Source of the DNA: Deltaproteobacteria bacterium HGW-Deltaproteobacteria-15
GTDB taxonomy: Bacteria > Desulfobacterota > DSM-4660 > Desulfatiglandales > HGW-15
NCBI GenBank assembly: GCA_002840535.1
Contig: PHBH01000028.1
Coordinates: 109,932 to 173,931, forward strand
Direction: 5' to 3'
Length of the DNA stretch: 64,000 nucleotides
This document shows, one piece after another, positions 8,300 to 16,564 of this stretch. The position numbers and the translations under genes were made by a program. The notes under the pieces were generated by a model. It was not told the DNA's origin. It made no database searches and saw only the letters and a program-made list of their open reading frames with translations. Every line of letters starts with the position of its first letter. Position 1 is the first letter of the stretch.

Positions 8300-9247
8300 A
8301 GTAAACCCGGCCCCTGCAGTGCATGTGTAGCAGTGCTCCGCAGTCGCAATCGGCGTGCCCGGGAGAGGAGGACGTTGTGCTTCCGAAACATGAACTCTTC
8401 GTCCGCCCATAGGCAGGTCCGCGGCCAGATTGAAATCACAATCGTACAGGTAACCTTCCCAGGATACCGACACGAGGGATCTGCACATCACCCCTGCCAC
8501 AGCGCAAGGGTTGAAAGCTGAGGCGAGCCTCTGCAGGTAAGGGTCCAGATTGCCCGACTCCCTCAGCCATCGGCGAAACCGACCCAGGGGAGCATTTGCA
8601 AACGTGAAGAGATTGTGGAAAGAAAGGGACCATTTTTTCTGAAGGATTTCTCTGAATCTTTTTTCGGCCTGGCCCTGATCCGGGGGCAGAAAGGCGCCCG
8701 CCGGATTGGACACGAGATCGAGCTCATACTCGGACCCCTCCAGTCCATATCCCGCCTCATTGAGCTTTTTAATGGCCATCAGACTCGCCTGAAAAACCCC
8801 CCTGCCTCTTTGGGAATCGGTCTGCTGTTCATTCAGAGATGGAAAAGAGGCCACGATCGCCACGCGGTGACGTTTCAGTAGATCGAAAATCCGTTCCCCG
8901 GTTCGGCTGGAAAGGGCAGACAGGTTGGAGCGGAATAGGATCTTGCACGGCAGCGCTGCCAGCCCTTCGATAAGAACGTCTATCCAGGGGTTTAGTTCAG
9001 GGGCGCCTCCTGTGATATCCACCACGGGGAATCGTCCTCTCTCCGCATACACGACGACTTCCGACATGGTCTTCGGATCCATGACCTCGGTGCGGTCCGG
9101 TCCCGCGCTCAGGTGGCAGTGGTTGCACGTCTGATTGCAGAGGAAGCCCACGTTTATCTGCAACGTATCGCTATTCTTACGTTCCAGGCTGAGCCCGTTC
9201 CCCGCAAGGGTGCTGCGGAAAGGGAGGATTGGACCGGGCCGCATCAC
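8276..9247 (-). CDS. arsS: Arsenosugar biosynthesis radical SAM selenoprotein ArsS
   Basis: ArsS has the radical SAM cluster motif CNQTCNHCH (C-x3-C-x2-C) near residue 33, then DITGGAPELNPW, and a Cys-rich C terminus (CYTCTAGAG). It is thought to join the deoxyadenosyl group to arsenic in arsenosugar formation. The track stops at the TGA at 8297, after CTAGAGFT. Reading through gives CTAGAGFT-U-GGSIKA and then a TGA at 8276. Family members end CTAGAGSSC-G-G or similar, so the TGA sits exactly where Cys or Sec is expected, and a SECIS-like hairpin follows. The product is then 323 residues. The start overlaps the upstream peroxidase-like gene by ATGA. The family (TIGR04167) is known to include selenoproteins. 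Confidence 0.85.
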
Positions 9248-9576
9248 ATACCCATCTTTTCAGCGATGTTTCTCATCTGAACACCATGCACGAGGGAGGC
9301 GCCCCCCCGGATGGCGGTAGCCACATGAATCGCCTCGGTCATTTCTGCCGGATTCGACCCCTTTTCCAGACAGGTCTTCGTGTAAGCGTCAATGCAGTAA
9401 GGGCATTGGACGGCATGCGCTACGGCAAGCGCTATCAAGGCCTTTTCCCTTTCGGTGAGATTTCCTTCCGCAAAAACCGACGCGTAGTAGTCAAAGAACT
9501 TGGCCGCCAACTCAGGGGCCTCTTTCCCGATCTCCTCGAATTTCATAAGATCCTGCGGCTTGTAATAAGTGTCCAT
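9244..9576 (-). CDS. Arsenosugar-associated AhpD/carboxymuconolactone decarboxylase-like protein
   Basis: This 110-residue helical protein has the AhpD-type redox motif CPYCIDAYTKTC with the following HVATAIRGGASLVHG segment, as in the family found beside ArsS (arsenosugar biosynthesis-associated peroxidase-like). Two vicinal cysteines plus a third nearby suggest thiol-disulfide chemistry, perhaps reducing an arsenic or selenium centre. It is the first gene of the operon: GGAAGGAGAG precedes the ATG, and its stop overlaps the arsS start by four bases. Full family length. Confidence 0.9.
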   Translation of the reverse strand: MDTYYKPQDLMKFEEIGKEAPELAAKFFDYYASVFAEGNLTEREKALIALAVAHAVQCPYCIDAYTKTCLEKGSNPAEMTEAIHVATAIRGGASLVHGVQMRNIAEKMGM

Positions 9577-9702
9577 GAACTCTCCTTCCGTTTATCCGAA
9601 ATTTCATAGGCATCCGTCGAGGCGGTGTCAAGTAGCCTGCTAACGGAGCTAAAGATTCTTGCCGGGAGTGTCCTCCTTCACTTCGATTTTGGATCAGCCG
9701 TC

Positions 9703-10518
9703 TCAGTGTCGGTTGATCGGAACACGGCCGGGATCTCCGACAAAAGGCAAAATCAAAAGCCATGGCAGGGACAGCTTGCCGGGGTCCCGGAACTGGGAAA
9801 GCCCGATCGTCATCCCATGGTGTCCTCGTTCAGGCTGGGCCTTATAAGTGCCGAACAGCCTGTCCCACCACGGCAGATTGAAGCCGTAGTTGCTGTTCGT
9901 CTCCCGAATGATGACGGAGTGGTGAACCCGGTGCATGTCGGGCGTCACAACCATGATTCGAAGAACTCTGTCCATGCCTTCCGGGATGCGGATGTTGCTG
10001 TGATTGAACAAAGTGGTGGAATTGAGTGCCACCTCGAAAATGAGCACAGCCAGAACAGGCGGTCCGATTGCAGCCACGGCCGCGATCTTGATGCCAAGAG
10101 AGAGAAGGATTTCGATCGGATGAAACCGCATCCCCGTTGTCACATCAATATCGAGGTCCGAGTGGTGCATCATGTGCAGCCGCCAGAGAAGCGGCACCGC
10201 GTGGTGAAGCACATGCTGAAGATAGATTGTGAAATCCAGGATGATCACCGCAACGGCCACTTCGAGCCAATAAGGGAGGTCCACATTGTTGAGCAGCCCC
10301 CAACTGCGCTCCTGGGCGAAAAACGCCATTCCGACCGGGAAAATGGGGAAAACCAACCGGACCGAGACGGGATTCAGGGCGATGATTGCAAGATTTGCAA
10401 ACCAGCGGCCTGGTTTTGAAGCGGTGAGGGTTCGCCTCGGGCTCAGAATTTCCAGGCCCGCTACCAGGACAAAGGTGCCGAAGAAAAACACAAGGCGTAT
10501 CATCGCTTCATCGTTCAT
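9703..10518 (-). CDS. Sterol desaturase/fatty acid hydroxylase superfamily protein
   Basis: The 271-residue membrane protein carries the histidine clusters of the non-heme di-iron hydroxylases: HVLHH (~122), HMMHH (~135) and HRVHH (~217), with FNHSNI between. Several hydrophobic helices flank them (LVFFFGTFVLVAGLEIL, VAVAVIILDFTIYL). The reaction is probably O2-dependent hydroxylation or desaturation of a lipid. Substrate is unknown. It begins 40 bases after nuoN on the same strand, so it may be the last gene of the nuo transcript. An oxygen-dependent enzyme is notable if the host is an anaerobe. Confidence 0.88.
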   Translation of the reverse strand: MNDEAMIRLVFFFGTFVLVAGLEILSPRRTLTASKPGRWFANLAIIALNPVSVRLVFPIFPVGMAFFAQERSWGLLNNVDLPYWLEVAVAVIILDFTIYLQHVLHHAVPLLWRLHMMHHSDLDIDVTTGMRFHPIEILLSLGIKIAAVAAIGPPVLAVLIFEVALNSTTLFNHSNIRIPEGMDRVLRIMVVTPDMHRVHHSVIIRETNSNYGFNLPWWDRLFGTYKAQPERGHHGMTIGLSQFRDPGKLSLPWLLILPFVGDPGRVPINRH

Positions 10519-10558
10519 TATTCGAAGCCTTCATGATTCCCGGTCTGTTCGAATGCTT

Positions 10559-12064
10559 TTATGGAAGCACTCCGGCGGCCCTGGCTGCAATCTCGTAGAG
10601 GTACCCCGGAAAGAGACCGCCCAAAAAGACAAAAATCACCAATGCCACCGTGAGGGATCTTCCAAAAAGAGAAAGCGAAATTGCAGACACCTCCCCACCC
10701 GGTTCGAGGAGATATGCAGCGCGAATGATCTGAATATAATAGTAGAGGGAAACCGCAACGTTTGCCATGGCAATCAGGACGAGCACGAAGTGCCCCTTTT
10801 CCATGGCGGCTGTGAAGACCAGGAATTTCCCTGTGAAGCCGATAGTGGGGGGAATCCCGCCCAGGCTGAAGATCCCGACCATGAGCGCCATGGCAAGGAG
10901 TGGGGATCGGTGGTGAAGTCCTGCCAGTTCCGCCACCTCCAGGTTTCTTCCTCCGGTCGAGACCTTCAGCACTACCATAAAACAGATGAAGGTCATGGCC
11001 ATGTAAGCCACAGCGTAGAAGAGGGCAGCCGCATACCCCTTTTGGGTCATGCTCAGAATGCCTATCAGCACATATCCTGCATGGGCAATGGCCGAATAGG
11101 CGAGCAGCCGCTTCATGTCTCTTTGTACCAGAGCAGCCAGGTTGCCCAGGCTCATGGAAACAACAGCCAGCACCAGCAGCACTTCGGCCAGGTGACCGCT
11201 CCCTCCGCTTGCCGCTATGATTCGCGTGACAACGGCTATGGCCATGACCTTCGTGGTGGTGGCGATGAAGGCGGTCGTCTGGTTGGAAGCAGCCTGGTAG
11301 ACTGTCGGCCCCCACACGTGGAAGGGAAAAAAGGCAAGCTTGAAGAAGAACCCGGAAAGCGTGAACAGGAGCCCCACGAAACCCATGGGCGTCCCTATCG
11401 CCTCGGGCAGGGAATGGACAAGCCCGGCAAGATAGGTGGTGCGGGTGGCGCCGAAGAGAAGGGCAAGCCCGAAAAGCATGATCGTAGAAACCGTCGCCCC
11501 GATCAGGAAATACTTGATGCCCGCTTCGCCCTGAAAACCCTCCCCCCCTGCGGCCTCGGATTCTTTGCCGAACTCTGATCTCTGACCTCTGACCTCTGAT
11601 CCCTCGCCGTCCTCTGTCCTCTGTCCTCTGTCCTCTGCTCTTCTCATTGGCACCAGCACATAGAGAGAGTAACTCGTCAGCTCCAGGGAGACATAGAGCG
11701 TAAGGAGCTCCACACTGCTTACAATGAACATCATGCCCAGGCTGCATGTGACAAGGAGAAAATAGAACTCCGGGTGTTGCCCCCTCGGCAGGTCCATCTC
11801 CACGCAAAGCCATACCACCAGAAAGAGCCCAGTGGCAATCAGCACCTTGAACGCCTGGGAGAAGAGATCCACCCGATATGCGTCGAAAAAAAGAGAGCCC
11901 TGCATGCCCGCTGAGAGGATGGCCACCCCGATTCCCGCCGCCGACATCACCAGGGCAACTGCATAATCCCTGCCCGAGCTGACGCGTTTCCGCAGGGCCA
12001 GAGCGAAGAACACACCGGCCATGATTGTAAAGTAGAGTTCAGGGGCAACCGTCGCCCACTTCAT
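10559..12064 (-). CDS. nuoN: NADH-quinone oxidoreductase subunit N, with repeat-encoded insertion
   Basis: NuoN is one of the three antiporter-like proton-pumping subunits in the membrane arm of complex I. The protein has about 14 hydrophobic segments, the key Glu in LYVSLELTSYSLYVLV, and lysine-containing helices (KYFLIGAT, ATTTKVMAIAVV, QRDMKRLLAYSAIAHAGYVL). Between VLVPM and GIKYFLIG lies an extra hydrophilic segment of about 38 residues (RRAEDRGQRTEDGEGSEVRG and on) encoded by 7-bp-period repeats; other NuoN proteins have only a short loop there. The start overlaps nuoM by ATGA. It ends the 14-subunit operon. Confidence 0.95.
   Translation of the reverse strand: MKWATVAPELYFTIMAGVFFALALRKRVSSGRDYAVALVMSAAGIGVAILSAGMQGSLFFDAYRVDLFSQAFKVLIATGLFLVVWLCVEMDLPRGQHPEFYFLLVTCSLGMMFIVSSVELLTLYVSLELTSYSLYVLVPMRRAEDRGQRTEDGEGSEVRGQRSEFGKESEAAGGEGFQGEAGIKYFLIGATVSTIMLFGLALLFGATRTTYLAGLVHSLPEAIGTPMGFVGLLFTLSGFFFKLAFFPFHVWGPTVYQAASNQTTAFIATTTKVMAIAVVTRIIAASGGSGHLAEVLLVLAVVSMSLGNLAALVQRDMKRLLAYSAIAHAGYVLIGILSMTQKGYAAALFYAVAYMAMTFICFMVVLKVSTGGRNLEVAELAGLHHRSPLLAMALMVGIFSLGGIPPTIGFTGKFLVFTAAMEKGHFVLVLIAMANVAVSLYYYIQIIRAAYLLEPGGEVSAISLSLFGRSLTVALVIFVFLGGLFPGYLYEIAARAAGVLP
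11572..11645 (-). repeat. 7-bp-period repeats inserted in frame inside nuoN
   Basis: Plus-strand sequence runs CTCTGAT CTCTGAC CTCTGAC CTCTGAT, a break, then CTCTGTC three times and CTCTGCT. Three 7-mers make seven codons, so the array keeps frame and encodes the RGQR(S/T)E pattern. The same type of array fills the gap between nuoE and nuoBCD. Confidence 0.85.
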
Positions 12065-13542
12065 GGGGTTAACCTCGCCATGAACGGAATGACCGAAACC
12101 TGGATCAGGTCTAACATGATCCAGGGCATCACTCCGAAGAATACCAGCACGGTAACCAGGATCATCCTGGGAATTCCCAGTCCGAAAGACATATCCGGCA
12201 GATGAGCATTCCGCTCGTTCGTTTTTCCATAGAAAGCCTTCTGCACCACCCGCAGCATGAAAAGCGCATTCAGCACCAGCGCGCTTATGGCGAGAACCCC
12301 GCGCACCGGGTAAACCTTCAAGGCGGAAAGGAAGACGACCACTTCAGCCCAGAAGCTGGCGAACAAGGGAACGCCCATGGCCGCCAAGGCAGCCGCAATG
12401 AAATAGCCCGATGCAACAGGCATTATCCTGCTCATGCCGCCGAGCTCGGAGATCATCTTGGTATGGGTCCTGTCGTAGATGTACCCCAGGGATGAAAAGA
12501 GAAGAGCCGTCATGATGCCGTGGGCGAACATCTGAAAGACCGCGCCGTTCAGCCCTTCGGCCGTGAGGGTGGACAGCCCGAGCCCCACGACACCCATGTG
12601 GGATACGCTGGAATAGGCGACCACGTACTTGAGATCGGTCGCAGTCAGCCCGACCAGCACGCCGTAGACGATGCCGACTGCAGCCAGGAGGGCCATGACC
12701 TCGGCCCAGTACTGCCATCCAATGGGGCAGAGGAATATCCCTACCCGAAGGATCCCGAATGCGCCGACCTTCATGAGCACGCCTGCGTGAATCATGCTGA
12801 CTGATGTGGGCGCAGCCACATGGCCCACCGGGGACCATGAGTGGAAAGGCCAGACGCCTGCAAGGATTCCGAACCCGATATAGAAGAGGAGAAAGGCGAA
12901 CTTCTGCTCCCCGGGGGTAAACATGCCGGGCTGCATGAGGGTGAGGATATCGAAGCTCCTCGAGTCGGCCCCTGCGTACAGGTAGAGCATTCCCGGCAAG
13001 ACCAGCGCGCTCCCGGCAAGCAGGTAAAGAAAAAGCTTCAGCGCCCCATACTCCTTGCGGGTGGTTCCCCAGATCGCGATGAGCTGGTACATGGGAAAAA
13101 GGGATACGTCATACCAGACGAAAAGGAAGAAGAGATCCATGCTCATGAAAAAGCCGAACACGCCGGCGACCAGAAGAAAGGAGAGCGCAAAGTACTCCTT
13201 TACGCGCTCCCTGAGCTCCCACATGGTCAGGACCCCGGTAAAATGAACGAGACCCGCGAGCAGTATCAAAGGGAGATTGAAACCGTCCGCTGCATTGAAA
13301 TAGTGGATGCCGAGGGGTTTGAGCCAAAGGACCTTCTCAACAAATTGAAGCCCGCCGCGACTCTTGTCGTAGGCGCAGAACACATAGAGGGATAAAGCGA
13401 GTGCGATACCGGAGAAAACAAGACTCACCCATTTCACCAGATCCGGCCGACCGCGAGGCACAAGAAGAATCACCGCGAGTCCTGCAACGCAGCTCAGAAG
13501 AATGGCGGAAAGATATGGAAACCCGGCGAACTCCGGATTCAT
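12061..13542 (-). CDS. nuoM: NADH-quinone oxidoreductase subunit M
   Basis: NuoM is the second antiporter-like subunit. Family motifs include the conserved Glu region near the N-terminal third (TGVLTMWELRERVKEYFA, matching the NuoM helix with its essential Glu), PFHSWSPVGHVAAPTSVSMI with the pumping-channel residues, and LKYVVAYSSVSHMGVVGLGL. It has 493 residues with about 14 membrane helices, normal for the family. It starts nine bases after the nuoL stop and overlaps nuoN by four bases. Nothing is truncated. Confidence 0.96.
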   Translation of the reverse strand: MNPEFAGFPYLSAILLSCVAGLAVILLVPRGRPDLVKWVSLVFSGIALALSLYVFCAYDKSRGGLQFVEKVLWLKPLGIHYFNAADGFNLPLILLAGLVHFTGVLTMWELRERVKEYFALSFLLVAGVFGFFMSMDLFFLFVWYDVSLFPMYQLIAIWGTTRKEYGALKLFLYLLAGSALVLPGMLYLYAGADSRSFDILTLMQPGMFTPGEQKFAFLLFYIGFGILAGVWPFHSWSPVGHVAAPTSVSMIHAGVLMKVGAFGILRVGIFLCPIGWQYWAEVMALLAAVGIVYGVLVGLTATDLKYVVAYSSVSHMGVVGLGLSTLTAEGLNGAVFQMFAHGIMTALLFSSLGYIYDRTHTKMISELGGMSRIMPVASGYFIAAALAAMGVPLFASFWAEVVVFLSALKVYPVRGVLAISALVLNALFMLRVVQKAFYGKTNERNAHLPDMSFGLGIPRMILVTVLVFFGVMPWIMLDLIQVSVIPFMARLTP

Positions 13543-13550
13543 GGATACCC

Positions 13551-15431
13551 CTATTCGAAAAAGAAGTAGACCGTCACAAGCAAAAGGGCCGCAAACATGA
13601 GAACGACGTTGTGCCTGAGAATGCCGGATTGCAGAAAGGTCATCACCCGGCCGCTCTCCAGGGTAAATCTGGAAATGCGGTCGATGTTCTCATCGATGAC
13701 ACGAGCCTCGTTACGAGAAGAGAGTTTTGCCAGAAATCGGTCGATCATTGTCTTTACAAGCCATTCGTAAACATGGTCCAGGTACCATCTCTTCTCGAAC
13801 AGATCTTTGAGCACAGGGACCCGTTCCACAAAACCCACCCGGGCCGCACCTTTGCGGCCGAACTCCCACCATGCCAGGAGAACACCAGGAATGGATGCTC
13901 CCATGGTGACGTAGAACAGCCATTCCTGGTGGTCCTTTGAAAGATCGGTTCCAGGCAGTACCGAAAGGAACGTGTGCAGGGGGAGCTGAAAAAAACCGAG
14001 TATCACGGTCAGACCCGCCAGAGCAACGAGCGGCCCTGTGAGGGCCCAGTAATGCTTTTCCTCGTGTTTCCCGGATTCGGAGATCCGAGGGGGGAAAAGA
14101 AGGATGAATATCACTCGAAAGGTGTAGTAGGAGGTCAGGAAGATCCCGAGAAGACCCGCCCACAGCCAAATGGGATTGGAGAGACCTGCAAGGGAGGCCA
14201 TGACCGCTTCCTTGCTGAAAAAGCCCGACAGGGGCGGCAGCCCTGCCAGGGCTGCTCCTGCTATTATCAGACAGGCTGCCGGAATCTTCAGCCTTCGCCC
14301 GCCGAGGCCGGCCATCTTGTACACATCGTTTGTCCCGAACCGGTGGATCCAGACGCCGGAACAGAGAAAAAGCAGAGCTTTGAAACCGGCGTGGGTAGTC
14401 AGATGAAAAGCTCCGGCAAAAAGACTTCCTGCGCTGATGGCCATGATCATGAGACCCAGCTGGCTGATGGTCGAGTAGGCCCACACCTGCTTGATGTCCC
14501 TGTTGACCATGGCCATGGTCGAGGCGATCAGCATGGATATCGTGCCGATGGCAAGGAATATGGTCATGGCAGTGGGTGAGAGAGTGAAAAATGGAAACAA
14601 CCTGGCAAAGAGAAAAACACCCGCAGCCACCATGGTCGCGGAATGAAGCAATGCACTCACCGGCGTGGGCCCTTCCATGGCGTCGGGCAGCCATGTGAAA
14701 AGAGGAAACTGGGCGCTCTTCCCCACAACGGCGGCAAAGATCAAAAGCGCAACCAGGGTGATAAATCCTGAAGACGCCCCTGCCGGACGTTCGTTCCCGA
14801 TGAGATCCAGAATGTCCGCATTGCCCAGATGAGCCAGGATCAGAAGGATGCCTATCAGAAACCCGACATCCCCGAGTCTCGTCATGAGAAATGCCTTCTT
14901 TCCCGCCTGGGTGGCACTGAACCTTTCATACCAGAATCCGATCAGGAGATAGGACGACAATCCTACCAGCTCCCAGAACGCGTAAAGTTGAAGCATGGAG
15001 GAAGAGATGCACAGGCTCAGCATGGCGCCCGCGAACAGGGATTGAAAACCGTAATAGCGGGAGAACCCGGGGTCCCCGGCCATATAGCCCAGGGAGTAGA
15101 CCTGCACCAGAAAGCTGATCACTGCAACCAGTCCGAACATGAGAAGGCTCAACGGGTCGAGGAGGAAACCAAAAGAGATATGGACATCCCCTGAAAGGAG
15201 CCATTTGCCCGCGTACTGAACAGGCTGTTCAAGATGCCGGTTCTGGATAAGCAGAACCAGCGCGAGGATCATGGAAACGGTAATGGCGGCAATGGAGAGT
15301 CCCCCTGAAAGGCGCGGCCGGCTTCGGGTGAAGATCATGATCAGGAGAAATGAGAAAAACGGCATCGAGACCGAGACCGCTGCAGCAGAAAATCTGAAGT
15401 CCTGAATCCAGGGAGAGAACATGGTCACCAC
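13551..15431 (-). CDS. nuoL: NADH-quinone oxidoreductase subunit L
   Basis: NuoL is the distal antiporter-like subunit with the long lateral helix. At 626 residues it is full length. The signature AFWELVGLSSYLLIGFWYER holds the essential Glu; FPLFTWLPDAMEGPTPVSAL and HSATMVAAGVFLFARLFP follow, then DIKQVWAYSTISQLGLMIMA. The C-terminal stretch after residue ~480 includes the amphipathic lateral helix and a final anchor (LMFAALLLVTVYFFFE). The ATG overlaps the end of nuoK by seven bases. Confidence 0.96.
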   Translation of the reverse strand: MVTMFSPWIQDFRFSAAAVSVSMPFFSFLLIMIFTRSRPRLSGGLSIAAITVSMILALVLLIQNRHLEQPVQYAGKWLLSGDVHISFGFLLDPLSLLMFGLVAVISFLVQVYSLGYMAGDPGFSRYYGFQSLFAGAMLSLCISSSMLQLYAFWELVGLSSYLLIGFWYERFSATQAGKKAFLMTRLGDVGFLIGILLILAHLGNADILDLIGNERPAGASSGFITLVALLIFAAVVGKSAQFPLFTWLPDAMEGPTPVSALLHSATMVAAGVFLFARLFPFFTLSPTAMTIFLAIGTISMLIASTMAMVNRDIKQVWAYSTISQLGLMIMAISAGSLFAGAFHLTTHAGFKALLFLCSGVWIHRFGTNDVYKMAGLGGRRLKIPAACLIIAGAALAGLPPLSGFFSKEAVMASLAGLSNPIWLWAGLLGIFLTSYYTFRVIFILLFPPRISESGKHEEKHYWALTGPLVALAGLTVILGFFQLPLHTFLSVLPGTDLSKDHQEWLFYVTMGASIPGVLLAWWEFGRKGAARVGFVERVPVLKDLFEKRWYLDHVYEWLVKTMIDRFLAKLSSRNEARVIDENIDRISRFTLESGRVMTFLQSGILRHNVVLMFAALLLVTVYFFFE

Positions 15432-15733
15432 TTCAACTTTTGAAATGCGTCAGGGTCTATGGAACCGCTTCGTTTATACCCGTTAACGATCAGTGCCAGC
15501 CCCACGGAAACCTCCGCGGCAGCCACTGCTATGATAAAGAGAACGAACACCTGCCCTTCCATCAGCCGCCACCGAAGCGCAGCCGCGAGAAAGGCCAGGG
15601 CTGAACCATTCATCATGACCTCGATGCCGATGAGGGTCATGATCAGGTTGCGACGACTCACGACACAGGCCAGCCCGAGTGCAAAGATGATCCCCGCCAG
15701 GGCGAGGACATGTCCGTAAGGAACGAGAGTCAT
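15425..15733 (-). CDS. nuoK: NADH-quinone oxidoreductase subunit K
   Basis: This 102-residue, three-helix subunit corresponds to MrpC of Na+/H+ antiporters. The two buried glutamates of the proton path are present in MTLIGIEVMMNGSALAF and FIIAVAAAEVSVGLALI. Its length fits the family. It overlaps nuoL and is separated from nuoJ by 129 bases that hold a C/G-tract hairpin repeat. Confidence 0.96.
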   Translation of the reverse strand: MTLVPYGHVLALAGIIFALGLACVVSRRNLIMTLIGIEVMMNGSALAFLAAALRWRLMEGQVFVLFIIAVAAAEVSVGLALIVNGYKRSGSIDPDAFQKLKW

Positions 15734-15770
15734 AGCTGCTCCTGTATGGGCAAAAAACCGCTCCTTCGAA

Positions 15771-15860
15771 AATCCCCCCTTCCCCCCTTTACAAAGGGGG
15801 GAACATGAGATGTGGGAATAAATCCCTCCCCCTCTCGTAAAGAGGGATAGAGGGGGATTT
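15771..15860. repeat. C-tract/G-tract hairpin repeat between nuoK and nuoJ
   Basis: AATCCCCCCTTCCCCCCTTT pairs with AAAGGGGGG, and a second arm CCCTCCCCCTCTCG pairs with AGAGGGATAGAGGGGGATTT. A related hairpin lies at 17175-17210 between nuoI and nuoH. Confidence 0.65.
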
Positions 15861-15862
15861 GA

Positions 15863-16384
15863 TTAGGCGACTTCATCGTCATCACCTTTCGGACTCCGAT
15901 CTCTTCTCAACTGAATAGCCGCAACCAGGGCGATGAGAAGAAGGAACGATATGATTTCCACCGCCAGCCAGTATCTCTCGAAAACAAACCGCCCGAACTC
16001 AGCGGGAGAAGCAACGGCCATTTGGAGTCCAATGGATCCTTGCGGATCCTGGATTATCAAAAGCCCGGTCACTGTGAGAAACAGCAGGACCGGAATTACT
16101 GCTGGTCCCCACTTGAGCACCGTGGCGGTTTTCCCTTTCCACGGGGCTTGACCGAGCATCATGATCACGAATAGGAACAGGACCATGATGGCCCCGGCGT
16201 AGACGATCACCTCCACACCCGCAAGAAACGGCGCGCCGAGAAGATAGAAGAGCATGGCGGTTCCCAGGAAGGAAACGACCAGAAAGATCACCGCGTGTAT
16301 AGGATCGCGCCTGGTAATGGCAAGCCCGGTGGCTGCCACGATGAGTGCCGCAAGCACATAGAAGATCGCGCCATAGACTGTCAC
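15863..16384 (-). CDS. nuoJ: NADH-quinone oxidoreductase subunit J
   Basis: NuoJ is a five-helix membrane subunit near the quinone module. The core VEVIVYAGAIMVLFLFVIMM is the family signature. The ORF track begins at 16459, but its first 25 residues derive from a TGGAATGA-type repeat. A GTG at 16384 with GGAG seven bases upstream gives a product starting VTVYGAIFYVLAALIV (173 aa), which fits the family. The C terminus contains the usual final helix (IISFLLLIALVAAIQL). Confidence 0.93.
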   Translation of the reverse strand: MTVYGAIFYVLAALIVAATGLAITRRDPIHAVIFLVVSFLGTAMLFYLLGAPFLAGVEVIVYAGAIMVLFLFVIMMLGQAPWKGKTATVLKWGPAVIPVLLFLTVTGLLIIQDPQGSIGLQMAVASPAEFGRFVFERYWLAVEIISFLLLIALVAAIQLRRDRSPKGDDDEVA

Positions 16385-16415
16385 GACATCACTCCATCCG
16401 AAGTGAGATACCCGC

Positions 16416-16560
16416 GGAATAATGGAATGATGGAATGATGGAATAATGGGGAACAACAATACATGGGACCATGCTCCTGCCGTATCACTCCAATCATTCC
16501 ATTTTCCCGGGATCCATTTGACCCATCATTCCAATATTCCAACATTCCAACATTCCATTT
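16416..16560. repeat. 8-bp-period repeats between nuoJ and nuoI
   Basis: GGAATAAT GGAATGAT GGAATGAT GGAATAAT at 16416-16450 and ATTCCAAC ATTCCAAC ATTCCATT near 16530-16560 are the same unit on opposite strands. They flank about 75 bases of unremarkable sequence and could form a large hairpin. Confidence 0.75.
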
Positions 16561-16564
16561 TTCT

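Noticed and set aside
10286-11578. 430-codon plus ORF over nuoN and the desaturase gene
   Set aside because: Antisense frame rich in His/Arg/Gly with no domain; real genes are on the minus strand.
10518-11813. 431-codon minus ORF in a second frame of nuoN
   Set aside because: Cys/His/Arg-rich alternative frame of a membrane protein gene.
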